Shown piece by piece: positions 1 to 9,690 of a stretch of 64,000 nt of DNA. Origin of the DNA: Sclerotiophoma versabilis (Eukaryota > Ascomycota > Dothideomycetes > Pleosporales > Didymellaceae); the NCBI GenBank assembly GCA_012274445.1, contig JAAROD010000095.1, positions 1,612,001-1,676,000 on the forward strand, in the 5' to 3' direction. Numbering within the stretch: the first letter of the stretch is position 1; every line of letters starts with the position of its first letter. Made by a program: the position numbers and the translations under genes. Below the pieces are notes generated by a model. It was not told the origin of the DNA, searched no databases, and was given only the letters and a program-made list of their open reading frames with translations.

Positions 1-66
1 CTGGATTTTCTCCTGCTACCAACAAGTCTCTACTGAAGAGACGGCTTTGTTGGAGTCGTTTTGAGA

Positions 67-87
67 TTTTTTTTTTTTTTTTTTTTT
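67..87. repeat. poly-T run of 21
   Basis: A run of 21 T is seen directly. It is a simple homopolymer with no gene attached, and its length may be affected by sequencing error. Confidence 0.9.
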
Positions 88-210
88 GGAAATTGATAAA
101 GGATAGATACATCCTCATACATCTTCGACACGTACGGTCTCGCGAATTAGGGAAATTTATTAGATCCAATGCTGCTTCCTCGTACTGTATAGATCTGCTG
201 GTAATAGGAC

Positions 211-453
211 TCACGTTTCTATGATCTCCATGAATTCAGCAACAAGCGAGATCTTGTCGTAGGATTCGAGACGACTGGCCAGCGTAGTCCAAAATGCATC
301 AGAACGCTGCATCTTTCGCCTAGAGGCTTTTGTTATACGTTTCTGCAACCGATAATAGAAAACGGTCTCTGCCAACGTGCTGGCTGTGCCAAACCACCAA
401 TTCTGCTTGAGTCTTGATCGCGAACGTTCACGTGATCGCGTGTAATACGGCAT
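211..453 (-). CDS. possible small arginine-rich protein, 80 aa
   Basis: An ATG-initiated 80-residue reading frame with an Arg/Ser-rich start (SRERSRSR) and a Lys/Arg-rich middle. I recognise no family. No introns are needed and no partner genes are nearby. A frame of this size can occur by chance, so this is a weak candidate. Confidence 0.2.
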   Translation of the reverse strand: MPYYTRSRERSRSRLKQNWWFGTASTLAETVFYYRLQKRITKASRRKMQRSDAFWTTLASRLESYDKISLVAEFMEIIET

Positions 454-941
454 AGTTGTTTAAGTACTTTGGATATCGCGGTGCGTCCGAAAGATCACCA
501 GCAAAGGTATCTCCCTTTGCGACACAGTGCACGCATGCAAGGTTGTTCGTCTGACCAGCAGATGTTGGTGGAAAACGGTGACCCAGTAAAAGGCCCACTG
601 TTCAGTCGAGGCTGAGCTTGGTAGGCGCGCACGGGCCAAAATCTCACGTCATCGCCCTCCGCTGCCAGAGACCTCGGAAGCACAGCCCTGCCGACAAATT
701 GCCCAAAGGGGATATAAGAGAGGCCAAGAATCGTGGTAAGCCTTATAAGGCGTCCATCCTGTTCCGGCTGAGTACCGTCACAACCCCCTCGCTATGAAGA
801 TCCCTTCTTGACGTGATGAAGTACTTATACTGCCTGGACGCGGGCTGAGACTTGGGATCTTTCATCTACGACTACCATCTTGGAACAACACACATTCAAC
901 TCGAACCTCGAACCAAATCTACAACTCTTTTGCTTTTGATT
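454..941. other. intergenic, no gene seen
   Basis: No convincing coding sequence. It presumably holds the promoter and 5' UTR of the gene at 942-1640; pyrimidine-rich CT stretches occur just upstream of that ATG. Confidence 0.5.
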
Positions 942-1640
942 ATGTCGACACATTCGTCCCCTTCAGAGAGTCCGCTGGAGCGTTACGAGACACCAACGGG
1001 TCTCATCCTTCAGGTCGACTTCGCTTGGAGCAAGTTCCGCAATATCGTCAGCGAGAAGAACGGCGACAAGCTTACACCAATCTACATTCAGCACTTCCGC
1101 CCAACAAAACCCCAGCTGCGCATTGAAGACGCAACAACCAACACCCAAATCTCCACCGGCACCTTCAACAGCGTTTCAATCGCTGCAGAATGCACGGTCC
1201 ACGGCCAGAAGATCGACATCAAGCCGCTCAAGAAATGGAAGACGGCATACAACTATCTCTCCACCACTCTGTCATCGACCGGAAGCCCGGTCCCAATTAC
1301 GTGGATCGCCAACAGCAATCTGAAAACCTGGGACTTTGTGTGCCTTGACTCAACAACGCAGGCCCCAATTGCCAAGTTATCGGCCAACTGGTGGGCTCTG
1401 AAGCAAGTCGGTAACTTCCACTTCGGGCAGAGTGCAGCCGCGCTGTCGAAAGAGGTCCGCGACGAGGTTGTGACAGTTGGCCTGACGATCTTGTACGTCA
1501 TGGTAACGAGGATGAACAACCCGTTGCATCTTCTCGGTGCAACGTTTGCGCATGCCGGAAAGGTTGAAGATGATGGCCGCGCTGGAGGTGTGGAGCTTAG
1601 CGAAAGGCCACGCGATGGGACGAAGCACAAGCAGGTGTGA
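942..1640 (+). CDS. conserved fungal hypothetical protein, 232 aa
   Basis: A single-exon gene of 232 codons. An upstream in-frame ATG at 852 exists, but the ATG at 942 starts the well-structured part (MSTHSSPSE) and is preferred. The protein is not obviously secreted. It alternates short beta-like segments with a C-terminal hydrophobic helix (VTVGLTILYVMV, about residues 186-197) followed by a polar tail. The general look resembles fungal hypothetical proteins with a Tubby-C/LURP-like beta-barrel, but I cannot assign a domain with confidence. It lies left of the captain recombinase and is separated from it by 2.2 kb of gene-poor DNA. It is therefore more likely host flanking sequence than Starship cargo, which is inference. 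Confidence 0.6.
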   Translation: MSTHSSPSESPLERYETPTGLILQVDFAWSKFRNIVSEKNGDKLTPIYIQHFRPTKPQLRIEDATTNTQISTGTFNSVSIAAECTVHGQKIDIKPLKKWKTAYNYLSTTLSSTGSPVPITWIANSNLKTWDFVCLDSTTQAPIAKLSANWWALKQVGNFHFGQSAAALSKEVRDEVVTVGLTILYVMVTRMNNPLHLLGATFAHAGKVEDDGRAGGVELSERPRDGTKHKQV

Positions 1641-3827
1641 GGGTGGCAGGACCTCCTGCTAGGCTTTTCGACACCCGTACTTGTCATGGGCAGAGCGGTG
1701 CCCTTTACAACCCCTCCGCCCTTTCAAATCACCGGTTGCCATTGTACAGGCTGGGGACATTCAGAACGTCTCGAACTCTGAAGTGCATTCGATTGTGTGC
1801 ACGACAGGATGAGTGTTTAGGGGCCTTGGTAACGCGATGCATGGCCAGATAAGCTCCCTCCCGCTGCCATTCCGCACCATGCCACGAAAGAGTCAACACC
1901 AATAAATCTGTGTTGACTCAGAAATCTTTCATTCGTAATCGAGTCTTTAAGAACCACGCGAAGGTTACTATTCATTGATACGAAATTTTCTGCAAGCGAG
2001 TTATTTCTGCGTTTCATCGTCTCGTCGGCCAGGGAAGACTGACCACGAGAGGTGTGAGTGTGTGTTATTACGTAGTTTCTCTGGATACCAATAGACTTCT
2101 TTCTTTCTGCGTTTGCCCATGATACGTCCCTCATTGCTTGTCGTGTTTCTTGGCATTGCGCTGGCCGTCTGGGACTCATAAATCGCTGTGAGACAAGGAT
2201 GTGCTTTTCCACGGATCGGGAAAGCACAATGTGCTCTTGCTCCACACCGAGCGAGAGGACTACGACTGAGACACTGGTTCCGCTGAGCTAGAGACAAGGA
2301 TAACTGAAAGCAAGGATGGCTTCTTCTTCATATATCGCATTGAGCCCGGCACGTCCGAATTATGCATCACGACGGCAGTAAAAGCACGAAAGTTGTTAAG
2401 CGATAGATCCGCTTCTAATGCCATGTTTCTTTCTTACCAGATAGACAGTACATCATATTCACAACTGAACGCAAAAAAGTGCACACTACTCTGGCCAATT
2501 CGGTGGGTAATCAAGCTGGGCAAGTACTTTGTCTCAAATTCGTGATGTACTGATGAACAGCACGTCTAAGAACTACGACAACGCGCTCTTCTGGTCACTC
2601 GACGGCAAGAATCATCGTCTTCACCGCCAAGCTAGCTACCCCAACTTCAAAATCTGTACTACCTGGCCTGACGGCACGGATCCGCGGGGTTTCTTTCCAA
2701 CAAGTAGAGGGAACGACTCGCCTACCATGTGGACATTTAATGGGCGCATTCTGTGTTTTAGACTAGTGCTCAGGGAGGCCAGGTTTGGGTGTGGAAGGCG
2801 CACCCTGCAGAGCTGTTTCCCAAGTAACCGGAGGTCATGGTACCTTGCCGGGGAGCATGTTAGATCGCACGTCCTACAGATGGTCTGACTGCATAGAAGC
2901 GATGAAAACGGGTCGTTGTGGACTGAAACGCGTAGCAGTCTCGGCGAATGGTCAATTACTGTGGGCGGTGCCGTGCCCGATGCATCTTACGAGGGCTGCA
3001 CGCGGTGAAACTTAATCAAGCACCTTCTTTGGGTTAGGACGCGGTTGGATCGCGCTTCTTCGTGTGAGTGCAGGCCAGCCACAAACGCCATGCCGTCGGA
3101 AAAGCAACAGCACAATAAAACAGACTGACTTTAAGATTATACCTGTAGGTATAAGTGTATACAACATGTTAACACGCGCAAGCAGCCCACAAGATGACAC
3201 AACTAGGCCTAACAATAAAGCAATAAACTAGCAAAACAAACAATGTATAATGTTTTTGTACTAGACTGTTTTAATAGCACATCTATAGAAGCGTGCTTAT
3301 GCATAGTTAGCCCTGCACCAACATATGCATAGCTACACAACTAATCTAAAAAGTTGCTAGGATATATTAGAGCTACTTGGTGAAGGATTTGTACAAAGGA
3401 TATTGATTAAAAGATTTTCTTTGAGTATATTAATTAAAAGAATTTGCATTAGTTCTACATACGACCACAGGACGTTGAATACAAGTTCTCCCGTCCGGTC
3501 CGCCGTCTGTCGTGGCACCGTTTTGAGAAAACCGCCATGCGCATTTCCGTTTTCAGTAAGCACGCTTTCAAACGAGCTAAGCTTTATCTAGATCTATTTG
3601 CTCTCTCTCTTCGTCGCATGAACACCAAACTGGAGACAAGATTCTGGTCTGTGGGCTTTACAATACGCCGACCGCCGACAAAGCCATGCTGTTAACAACA
3701 CCGCCTGTCATGGTATTTCATTTGCGTCCACCATCCTGCAACTGTAGGTTCCCGGCTACTTGCTCCCTCTGGACGACTTCCAACCCCCCTTAACGTCTGT
3801 CTCTCTGAAGAGCTAGCTAGAAAGAGG
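1641..3827. other. gene-poor stretch containing the expected left Starship border
   Basis: No supportable gene in 2.2 kb. The part from about 3100 to 3480 is AT-rich and contains a perfect 7-bp-arm palindrome (3138-3153) and a duplicated TATGCATAG (about 3298 and 3324). Starship 5' borders normally lie within about 1 kb upstream of the captain, so the insertion border is expected here. I could not identify a target-site repeat, because the partner end is not known. Confidence 0.45.
3138..3153. repeat. 16-bp palindrome upstream of captain
   Basis: TATACCT-GT-AGGTATA is a perfect inverted repeat with a 2-bp spacer, about 690 bp upstream of the captain start. It could be a recombinase or regulator site or coincidence. 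No second copy was noticed in the window. Confidence 0.4.
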
Positions 3828-6491
3828 ATGCGCAAAGCAGCTAGAATTGTCAATCTTGAAGACTTCAAAGCACGCGCTCGGCAAGAGGTCGCACCACAAC
3901 CTCTCAGCTCAGAGGATATTAAGAAAGCCCTGATCAAATCCAGCCATGACTCCTATAGGTTCACAATGGAGCAATGGTCGTAGTGAGTCTCAACGCACAT
4001 AGCTTTGAGTAAATCAACCACTAACTAGCTACTTAGTTTCTCAGAACATATTCTAGAAAGGCCAATGGCTGAGCAACGCTTTACAGAGGCACCTACAACT
4101 TTCCAGATTAAGCTGTTTCTTGAGTGGTTTGCTCAGACACGCACCGGTCTCTTGGAAGAATGTATTACTGACACAACGCTCCTTAACCGCTTTAACAGTC
4201 TGAAGCGTGCTATCAAGATCCACACGCGTTACCAATACACTACAGTGCAGAATCAGGATATCAACAATTTTGTTACAAAGGAACTTATTCCGCGAGGCCT
4301 TCTATCAACATGCGCGCGTACTAAGCCACTTGCGCCTGTCGCAGTCGCGAAAGATATCATTAGGTTCCTGTTCGCTAGCGACGAATACAAGCATATGCAC
4401 CCTCGCATACGTAACCAGATGGCTTTTGCTATACAGCTTATGCTTCTTGTTGGAGTCCGACCTGGAGAAGTCGTTGAGTCAGATGCATGGTATCAGACCA
4501 ACGAAGGCTTGCTTTACAAGGACATTGAGCTTGTTCGCTCGTGGAGCAGCAGCCACCCTGGATGGCGTCTTCACGTCAAGTTAAGGAACCGAAAGGGGCA
4601 TCGGGAATACAAGAAACATGCGTATGGTTATCCCCCATGCTATCACCGGTATCTTAACACCCGACTGACAATGAACAGACCTGTCATGACGCTGTACGAA
4701 GAGCCACGCATGAGGTACATGTGCCCTGTAACATGGTTCCTGTCACTCGCCTTTGCAGACGGAGTGTTCCAGAATCTGGCATCTCCCAACGATCTAGAAG
4801 CAGTGGAACCTATTCCAGGAAATCTACTTTACAGAGCCAAGTATAAAACTGAAGTTCTAGAGCGCCCTGTTATGAGGGGTATGCGCGCAGATAAATCCAT
4901 GTCTGAAACCAGAATATGGACGTACGATTGTTTCAACCTCGCATTAAAAGGCGCTGGTCAACGGGCTGGCTATCAAGAGAACCTCAGCGCTTATTGCTTC
5001 AGACGCGCCTTTGCGCATGCTGTTGAGGGTAAGTTGAGTACGCAAGGTTGTAGTGCGAAGCTAACATGTGCTTAGGTGAAGCTACAGCTACACAGCGAAG
5101 GACATTGATGGGGCACAAATATGAAGACACAGCTCAGTATTATGTCTCAGGCTTTGTTGGCATTGACAGTCAATCTATCATCCATGAACGCGAACAGTGC
5201 CTTGACCTATACAAGGAGTCCAGCTCGATGATGGCAAATCGAAATCTGCTTGCGCCAAAGCCACCAGGATCAATGCTCACAGAACCACCGTGTGAGAGAG
5301 CAGTGCAGACCCTGGAAGGGAAGGGCAAAGGAGAACTTAAAGTGGTATCGCCCATGCTGCTCTCTGCATCGCAGGAATACCAACTCAGGCGGCAATCACG
5401 GGAAAGGGCATATCAGAAAGACCTTCGAGAATACCTGGAAGGGAAACGCAGAGTGATCAGGGCAACAGCACCTACATCCACAGTCCTCTCCCGCGAACCG
5501 TCCCGTTACCTCCTTGCGCTACTTAAGTTTGAGCCCGAGCGCAAGCTCGTTCTAGACCTCATGTTCCGTAATGACGATGGCACTAACAAGTCCCCAGCTG
5601 CTCTTTCGCTCATAGAAGCTCTCAAGCCCCTTACTGGCCTTGCTAGGTCTCAGAGGAGACGCTACGCATATAAAACCGCAGAACCAACAAAGCAAAACTG
5701 CTGTAGTGATTGCAACAAGGATTTAGCTAAGTACGTATGTCTTTACTGTGTCAGAACTCCTGCTTACGTTTCTCAGGTTTCGTCTAGATCGTGTCCACAG
5801 CCATTTGCTACAATGTGCACGCCAACGGCGCGTCAGCCGCGAGCGAGAGCATATGACGGCTCAGTTCTCATTGATTCATACATGTCTCTGGAATGATTGT
5901 TACTACCGCTTCAACAGGAAGACATGCGGGTCATATTCTCGCCATGTAACTGAGCATCTTGAACATTCAAGGTTACATCAATGCCTGTGGGCTGGCTGTT
6001 GCGAGATACTCAAAAGTCACGAGGACCTTGCATATCACGTCTCAGAGAAGCATCGTGTCCCCAACGAATGGACCACGCTTACGAAGATGCACTATTGCTA
6101 CGAGCATGATGTATGGTGTCGTTCTGATCAGATATGGAATGCACACCTACAAAGAAGGCATCTTGACGAACTGAATGATTACTGCGGTTTGATTAAGGAG
6201 GGCGGAGTTGTGGTAGTTGCTGCACATTGCTTGTTCTGCCTTGGTGCTGATGCACCATTGGCAGTGCGCTTCGCGCAATTTAGCGACGTATTTGTTTTGC
6301 ACAAACACATTAAGCAGCACTTGACTCAAGAGCATACGTCTAAAGTATGCCCTCACCCGCTCTGCAAAGATGAGCTGTCTTCGCAGTCTGAGTTCTGGAA
6401 CCATGCCACGTCGGTTCACGGCATCCCTCCATTTGGTCCTCGCAGGGTCACAGGAAAACGCAAAAGACCTGAAGACAGCGACAACAACTGA
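3828..6491 (+). CDS. Starship captain: DUF3435 tyrosine recombinase, 838 aa
   Basis: Four exons (3828-3982, 4037-5028, 5076-5730, 5777-6491) joined by introns of 54, 47 and 46 nt give one 838-residue frame. Role by family: tyrosine recombinase that excises and inserts the whole Starship at a specific site. The first exon has the helical captain N-terminus (MRKAARIVNLEDF, DSYRFTMEQW). The catalytic region shows the Box I arginine in GVRPGE (about R193), the Box II-like YCFRRAF (about R374-R375) and the nucleophile region GHKYEDTAQYY (Tyr about 404-405), so it looks active. The C-terminal 230 residues carry several Cys/His zinc-finger-like motifs (CSDC...H, HTCLWNDC...H, HQCLWAGC...H, CPHPLC...H). 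Length is typical of captains (about 600-900). A shorter reading from the internal ATG at 4065 would lose the conserved N-terminus. The gene is the leftmost of the element and points into the cargo. Confidence 0.92.
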
Positions 6492-7183
6492 GACGTGAAA
6501 GGGCTGAGCGTTGCGCGACGCATTAGCGTAGCGAGTGCGCGGGATGGGCGCTTAGAGTCAATTATCGAACTACTGGATCATCGGGCCAGAGAACTAGATG
6601 ACGGAAACGGGATACGTACATCATGTCAAACAACGTACACAACCCAGAAAACAGACAGAGTTAGCGTTAGACAAAACTTCGAGATAAACCATTTAAGAAG
6701 CAATTTAATCAACAAAAGCCTATCGCTGATTAGCGATGTTGCAATCTTCTGCTTACATCCACGTTGCGAAACCCAACTTGCAAGGACCCTCAACAATGCG
6801 TTCGCAACATGTGGAGCAAACTGGGCGCCGACAAGCGAAGATAGCGACAAGACGGCATATCCGTGCGCATCAAGCACTCGCGCATGCGCTCTCGTTTCCG
6901 CTTGTTCCGCAGTCAGCCAAACCATTGCCTATTCTGGCACCACGCCCCTCACGCGAGCTCCTGCACTCCCGGCTTCTTAAATTGCTTCAACACATGGCTG
7001 AGTAATCAACCGAACAGAATGCGGTGTCTTCCAGCACATATTATCTATCTAAGAGCAAACCCAGTATGTTGCTGAACTTATCAACCTTGGTCGTTCTAAC
7101 ATTGCTAGGTCTTGCTAGATGCATCGCGGTACAAAGATGGCGGAGCAGGTTTTCAAGTCGCCTAATAGAATAATACACATTTT
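6492..7183. other. intergenic after captain, nothing recognised
   Basis: No gene I can support. It contains only short overlapping frames without family resemblance, plus the 3' regions of the captain and of the convergent pseudogene. Confidence 0.5.
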
Positions 7184-8133
7184 TCAAAAACCTTCTTGCA
7201 AGACGGTACAATTCAAGTCGCGTGTGATTCTTGATTTCTCTACACAATCAGACACTGGTCCCTTGCTCTGAACATCTCTGTACAATCGAACAAGCGTTGC
7301 TGCCGGAAGAGGTACGCGCCTGTAAACGAGCTTTTGCCTACAACGTTGGTCACACACCAGAACTTTGACAGGCTGGCGTTCATTGGCATGTTCATGCTTG
7401 AGGCGTTGTCCATCTTTAGCACCATACCAGTGTCCATGTTGGAGCTTCCTGGCCATGACCTGGTTGAACAGCGCCACTTCTGCATACTCTTGTTTCCGTA
7501 CCACAGTGCAGTTGACATGCTAGGCTCAGTTCTTATCCGCTTATAGTACGACTTGTCGCTGAAATCTCCATGCTTGACCGCGCTGGTAATTGTGAGATTA
7601 AGCCAGGCAAAGGGTTCGGTACAGTCTTCGGAGAGGTCTTTGCCCATTATGAGCCCAGAGTACCTAGCGTCGATCCCTGACTGCAACGCCTGAGTAAAGT
7701 CGCTGTTCGTCGTGAATTCTCTAAACAGCTTGTTCTTCTCCCTAATAACGCATTCATAATTCTCCTCAGACAGCAGCGCGTACTGCGATGACGCAACGCG
7801 GCTAACTAAGTTCAGGTCTAGATACAGCTTTCTTCTCCCAGCGTTCATGAGCTTTGGGTTTCTAACCCAATTCATCATTGTCATCATGTCGTTACCCACA
7901 AAAGAGACCTCGAATCCATTCGAGATCATCCGTAACACCCAGCTTTTGTCTTTAAATATTTGCCTCCAGAATTGCATGTATCTCTGGGACTGCTTCTTGC
8001 TGATAGAAATGTCGAACGCATAGAGAAAGGCACTCAGGTCCACTGGGGGGAGGAAGTTAAACAACTGATCCCCAAAGTCGGGAGTAGCGCACAACATGCG
8101 CATTGAATGGTACACAAAAGGGTTCTTCGTCAT
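7184..8133 (-). pseudogene. frameshifted fungal hypothetical (F-box-like start)
   Basis: Reading starts at an ATG at 8133 and runs well to about 7525. It has an N-terminal segment resembling an F-box/helical module (FNFLPPVDLSAFLYAFDIS). Just after RIRTEPS the sensible protein continues in another frame (VVRKQEYAEVALFNQVMARK to about 7184, including a Cys-rich VCDQRC segment), while the original frame becomes low-complexity. No intron of acceptable size can join the two, so a single-base indel near 7520-7526 is the simplest reading. It therefore appears to be a recently broken gene. The family looks like uncharacterised Pleosporales proteins, and its function is unknown. It is convergent with the captain. 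Confidence 0.5.
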
Positions 8134-9041
8134 GTTGGGGACCGAGATTCGTCCTTAAGTTGTTGGTCAAGTGTTGTCGTTAGGACAAGAGAATAACACC
8201 GGTGTTCATGCTGCTGTGCATTCAAGCATTGAGCTATATGCGCGATCTCAGACTTGTTGTATTGCAGGGTCTTCTTAAGCGATCACATAATTGGGTGGAC
8301 TTGGGCAAGCTTAGGATAGTTGGCAGGCCCACTGGTAGTTGCCGCCAATCTCGAAACCGTAAACGTAGAACGAACATCTGCCGACGAAAGGTGTACTGGA
8401 ACCGGCTTTGTGTAATAGTTTAAGACCTGAAGACAGTTTACAGTATTGTTAAAAGCTACTGCTTGATACTGCAATACTCGCATGTTGCTAAGGGTTGTGC
8501 AGACTGCATTGTTACTATAAACGTCCTTCGCTGTACGATCTTTAAGGTCGCGACAATGTGTTGCATTATCTTAAGCTGTGTTTTCACCAGATTCCCATCT
8601 AGGTTCAAGAAGCTGCCATCGCATACGAGTGATCCGCCTTCGCATGAGTCAGTCCGATCTATATTCCTCGCCGTACTAAAGCTTAACCTAACGCTAATGG
8701 TCCCACAGAACCCTGCCCCTTAACTTCAGGTCAAGATATCCAGAACTTATTGTTCCAGATGGTAAGAAACAGCATGGATCAGGAAGTGTACAAGAGATTC
8801 TGATTGTAAGTTTAAGAAGCTCAAGCAAGCCAGAAGATTGGCACCTGTGCCACAAAAGTCAAACTTTACAAGAAGTCCTAGCCATGGGGGGCTGAATGGA
8901 TCGCTGTTGGCTGGGATTGTGGTGATAATTATCATATTAGTGTTATCGCCGGTAGCTTTCATGTTTAGCCAAAGCCGTAGACGTCGACGTATGCAAGAAC
9001 AAGGAAGAACTGGCAGCGAAGTGAGGGTAGTTTAAGCTTCC
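8134..9041. other. mostly non-coding; possible membrane-peptide relic
   Basis: The only notable reading is 8838-9035 (plus), up to 65 residues. It has one strong transmembrane segment (GIVVIIIILVLSPVAFMF) followed by RRRRR, the layout of a single-pass membrane protein end. No start exon could be joined to it. The Pogo-type element inserted six bases beyond its stop. Confidence 0.3.
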
Positions 9042-9043
9042 TA

Positions 9044-9084
9044 ACGTCCCTCCCTGCGTGCTGGGACACCCTCCGTGCTGGGAC
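9044..9084 (+). repeat. left terminal inverted repeat
   Basis: 41 bp beginning ACGTCCCTCCCTGCG. Its first 29 bp are perfectly inverted at 15820-15848, then come 2 mismatches and 10 more matches. Within the repeat the motif GTGCTGGGAC occurs twice, 17 bp apart, a likely double transposase-binding site. Confidence 0.9.
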
Positions 9085-9690
9085 AAATGAGGGGTACTTT
9101 GACTTTCAACACATCGCTCTCTTCGCACACGTTAATAGCGGCTGTAAGTCTGTATTAACTATGTACTAGGGCTATTTACAGACACCAACTGCTCCTTCTA
9201 TCTAAAAATTACGTTGATATTACCACCTCTGTGCAAAAGTTACAAGCAGTCTTCTTTTTGTGTATAACAGTGTCGCTTTGCTGCAGCGCTACTTAGAAGC
9301 TTCTCGCGCCTATAATACTTAGGAAAAGGTATTATCATATCCTAGGGGTCTTATTACAGCGCAGTAAGTTATATTAAGCCTTGTGGCTGCCGCAACGCCT
9401 ATGTTCATGCAAGATTGCTCTGGTAATTAGTACCTCGGCTTACGCTGAGCGACCCCGCACGTCTTATGTAATCATCGCCGCGTAATCTATTACTAGCGGC
9501 TGCCAGGACTGTGGCTTAGCTCTAGCAGGCCGTCTGCACGTGTGAACTCTGACGGTAGGTAGGTAATCAAAAAAATGTTCTCGAAAAAAGACCAATCTTG
9601 GTAGGTTCTCTGTCTCGCATTCAACTATCTATGTTATGCTGTGAAGTCTACATAACAATTATCATTTAACTACAATATTAGTAAACGTTG

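Noticed and set aside
5066..5896. Second, separate recombinase gene
   Set aside because: It is exon 3 of the captain plus intron read-through; splicing at 5731-5776 continues into the zinc-finger exon.
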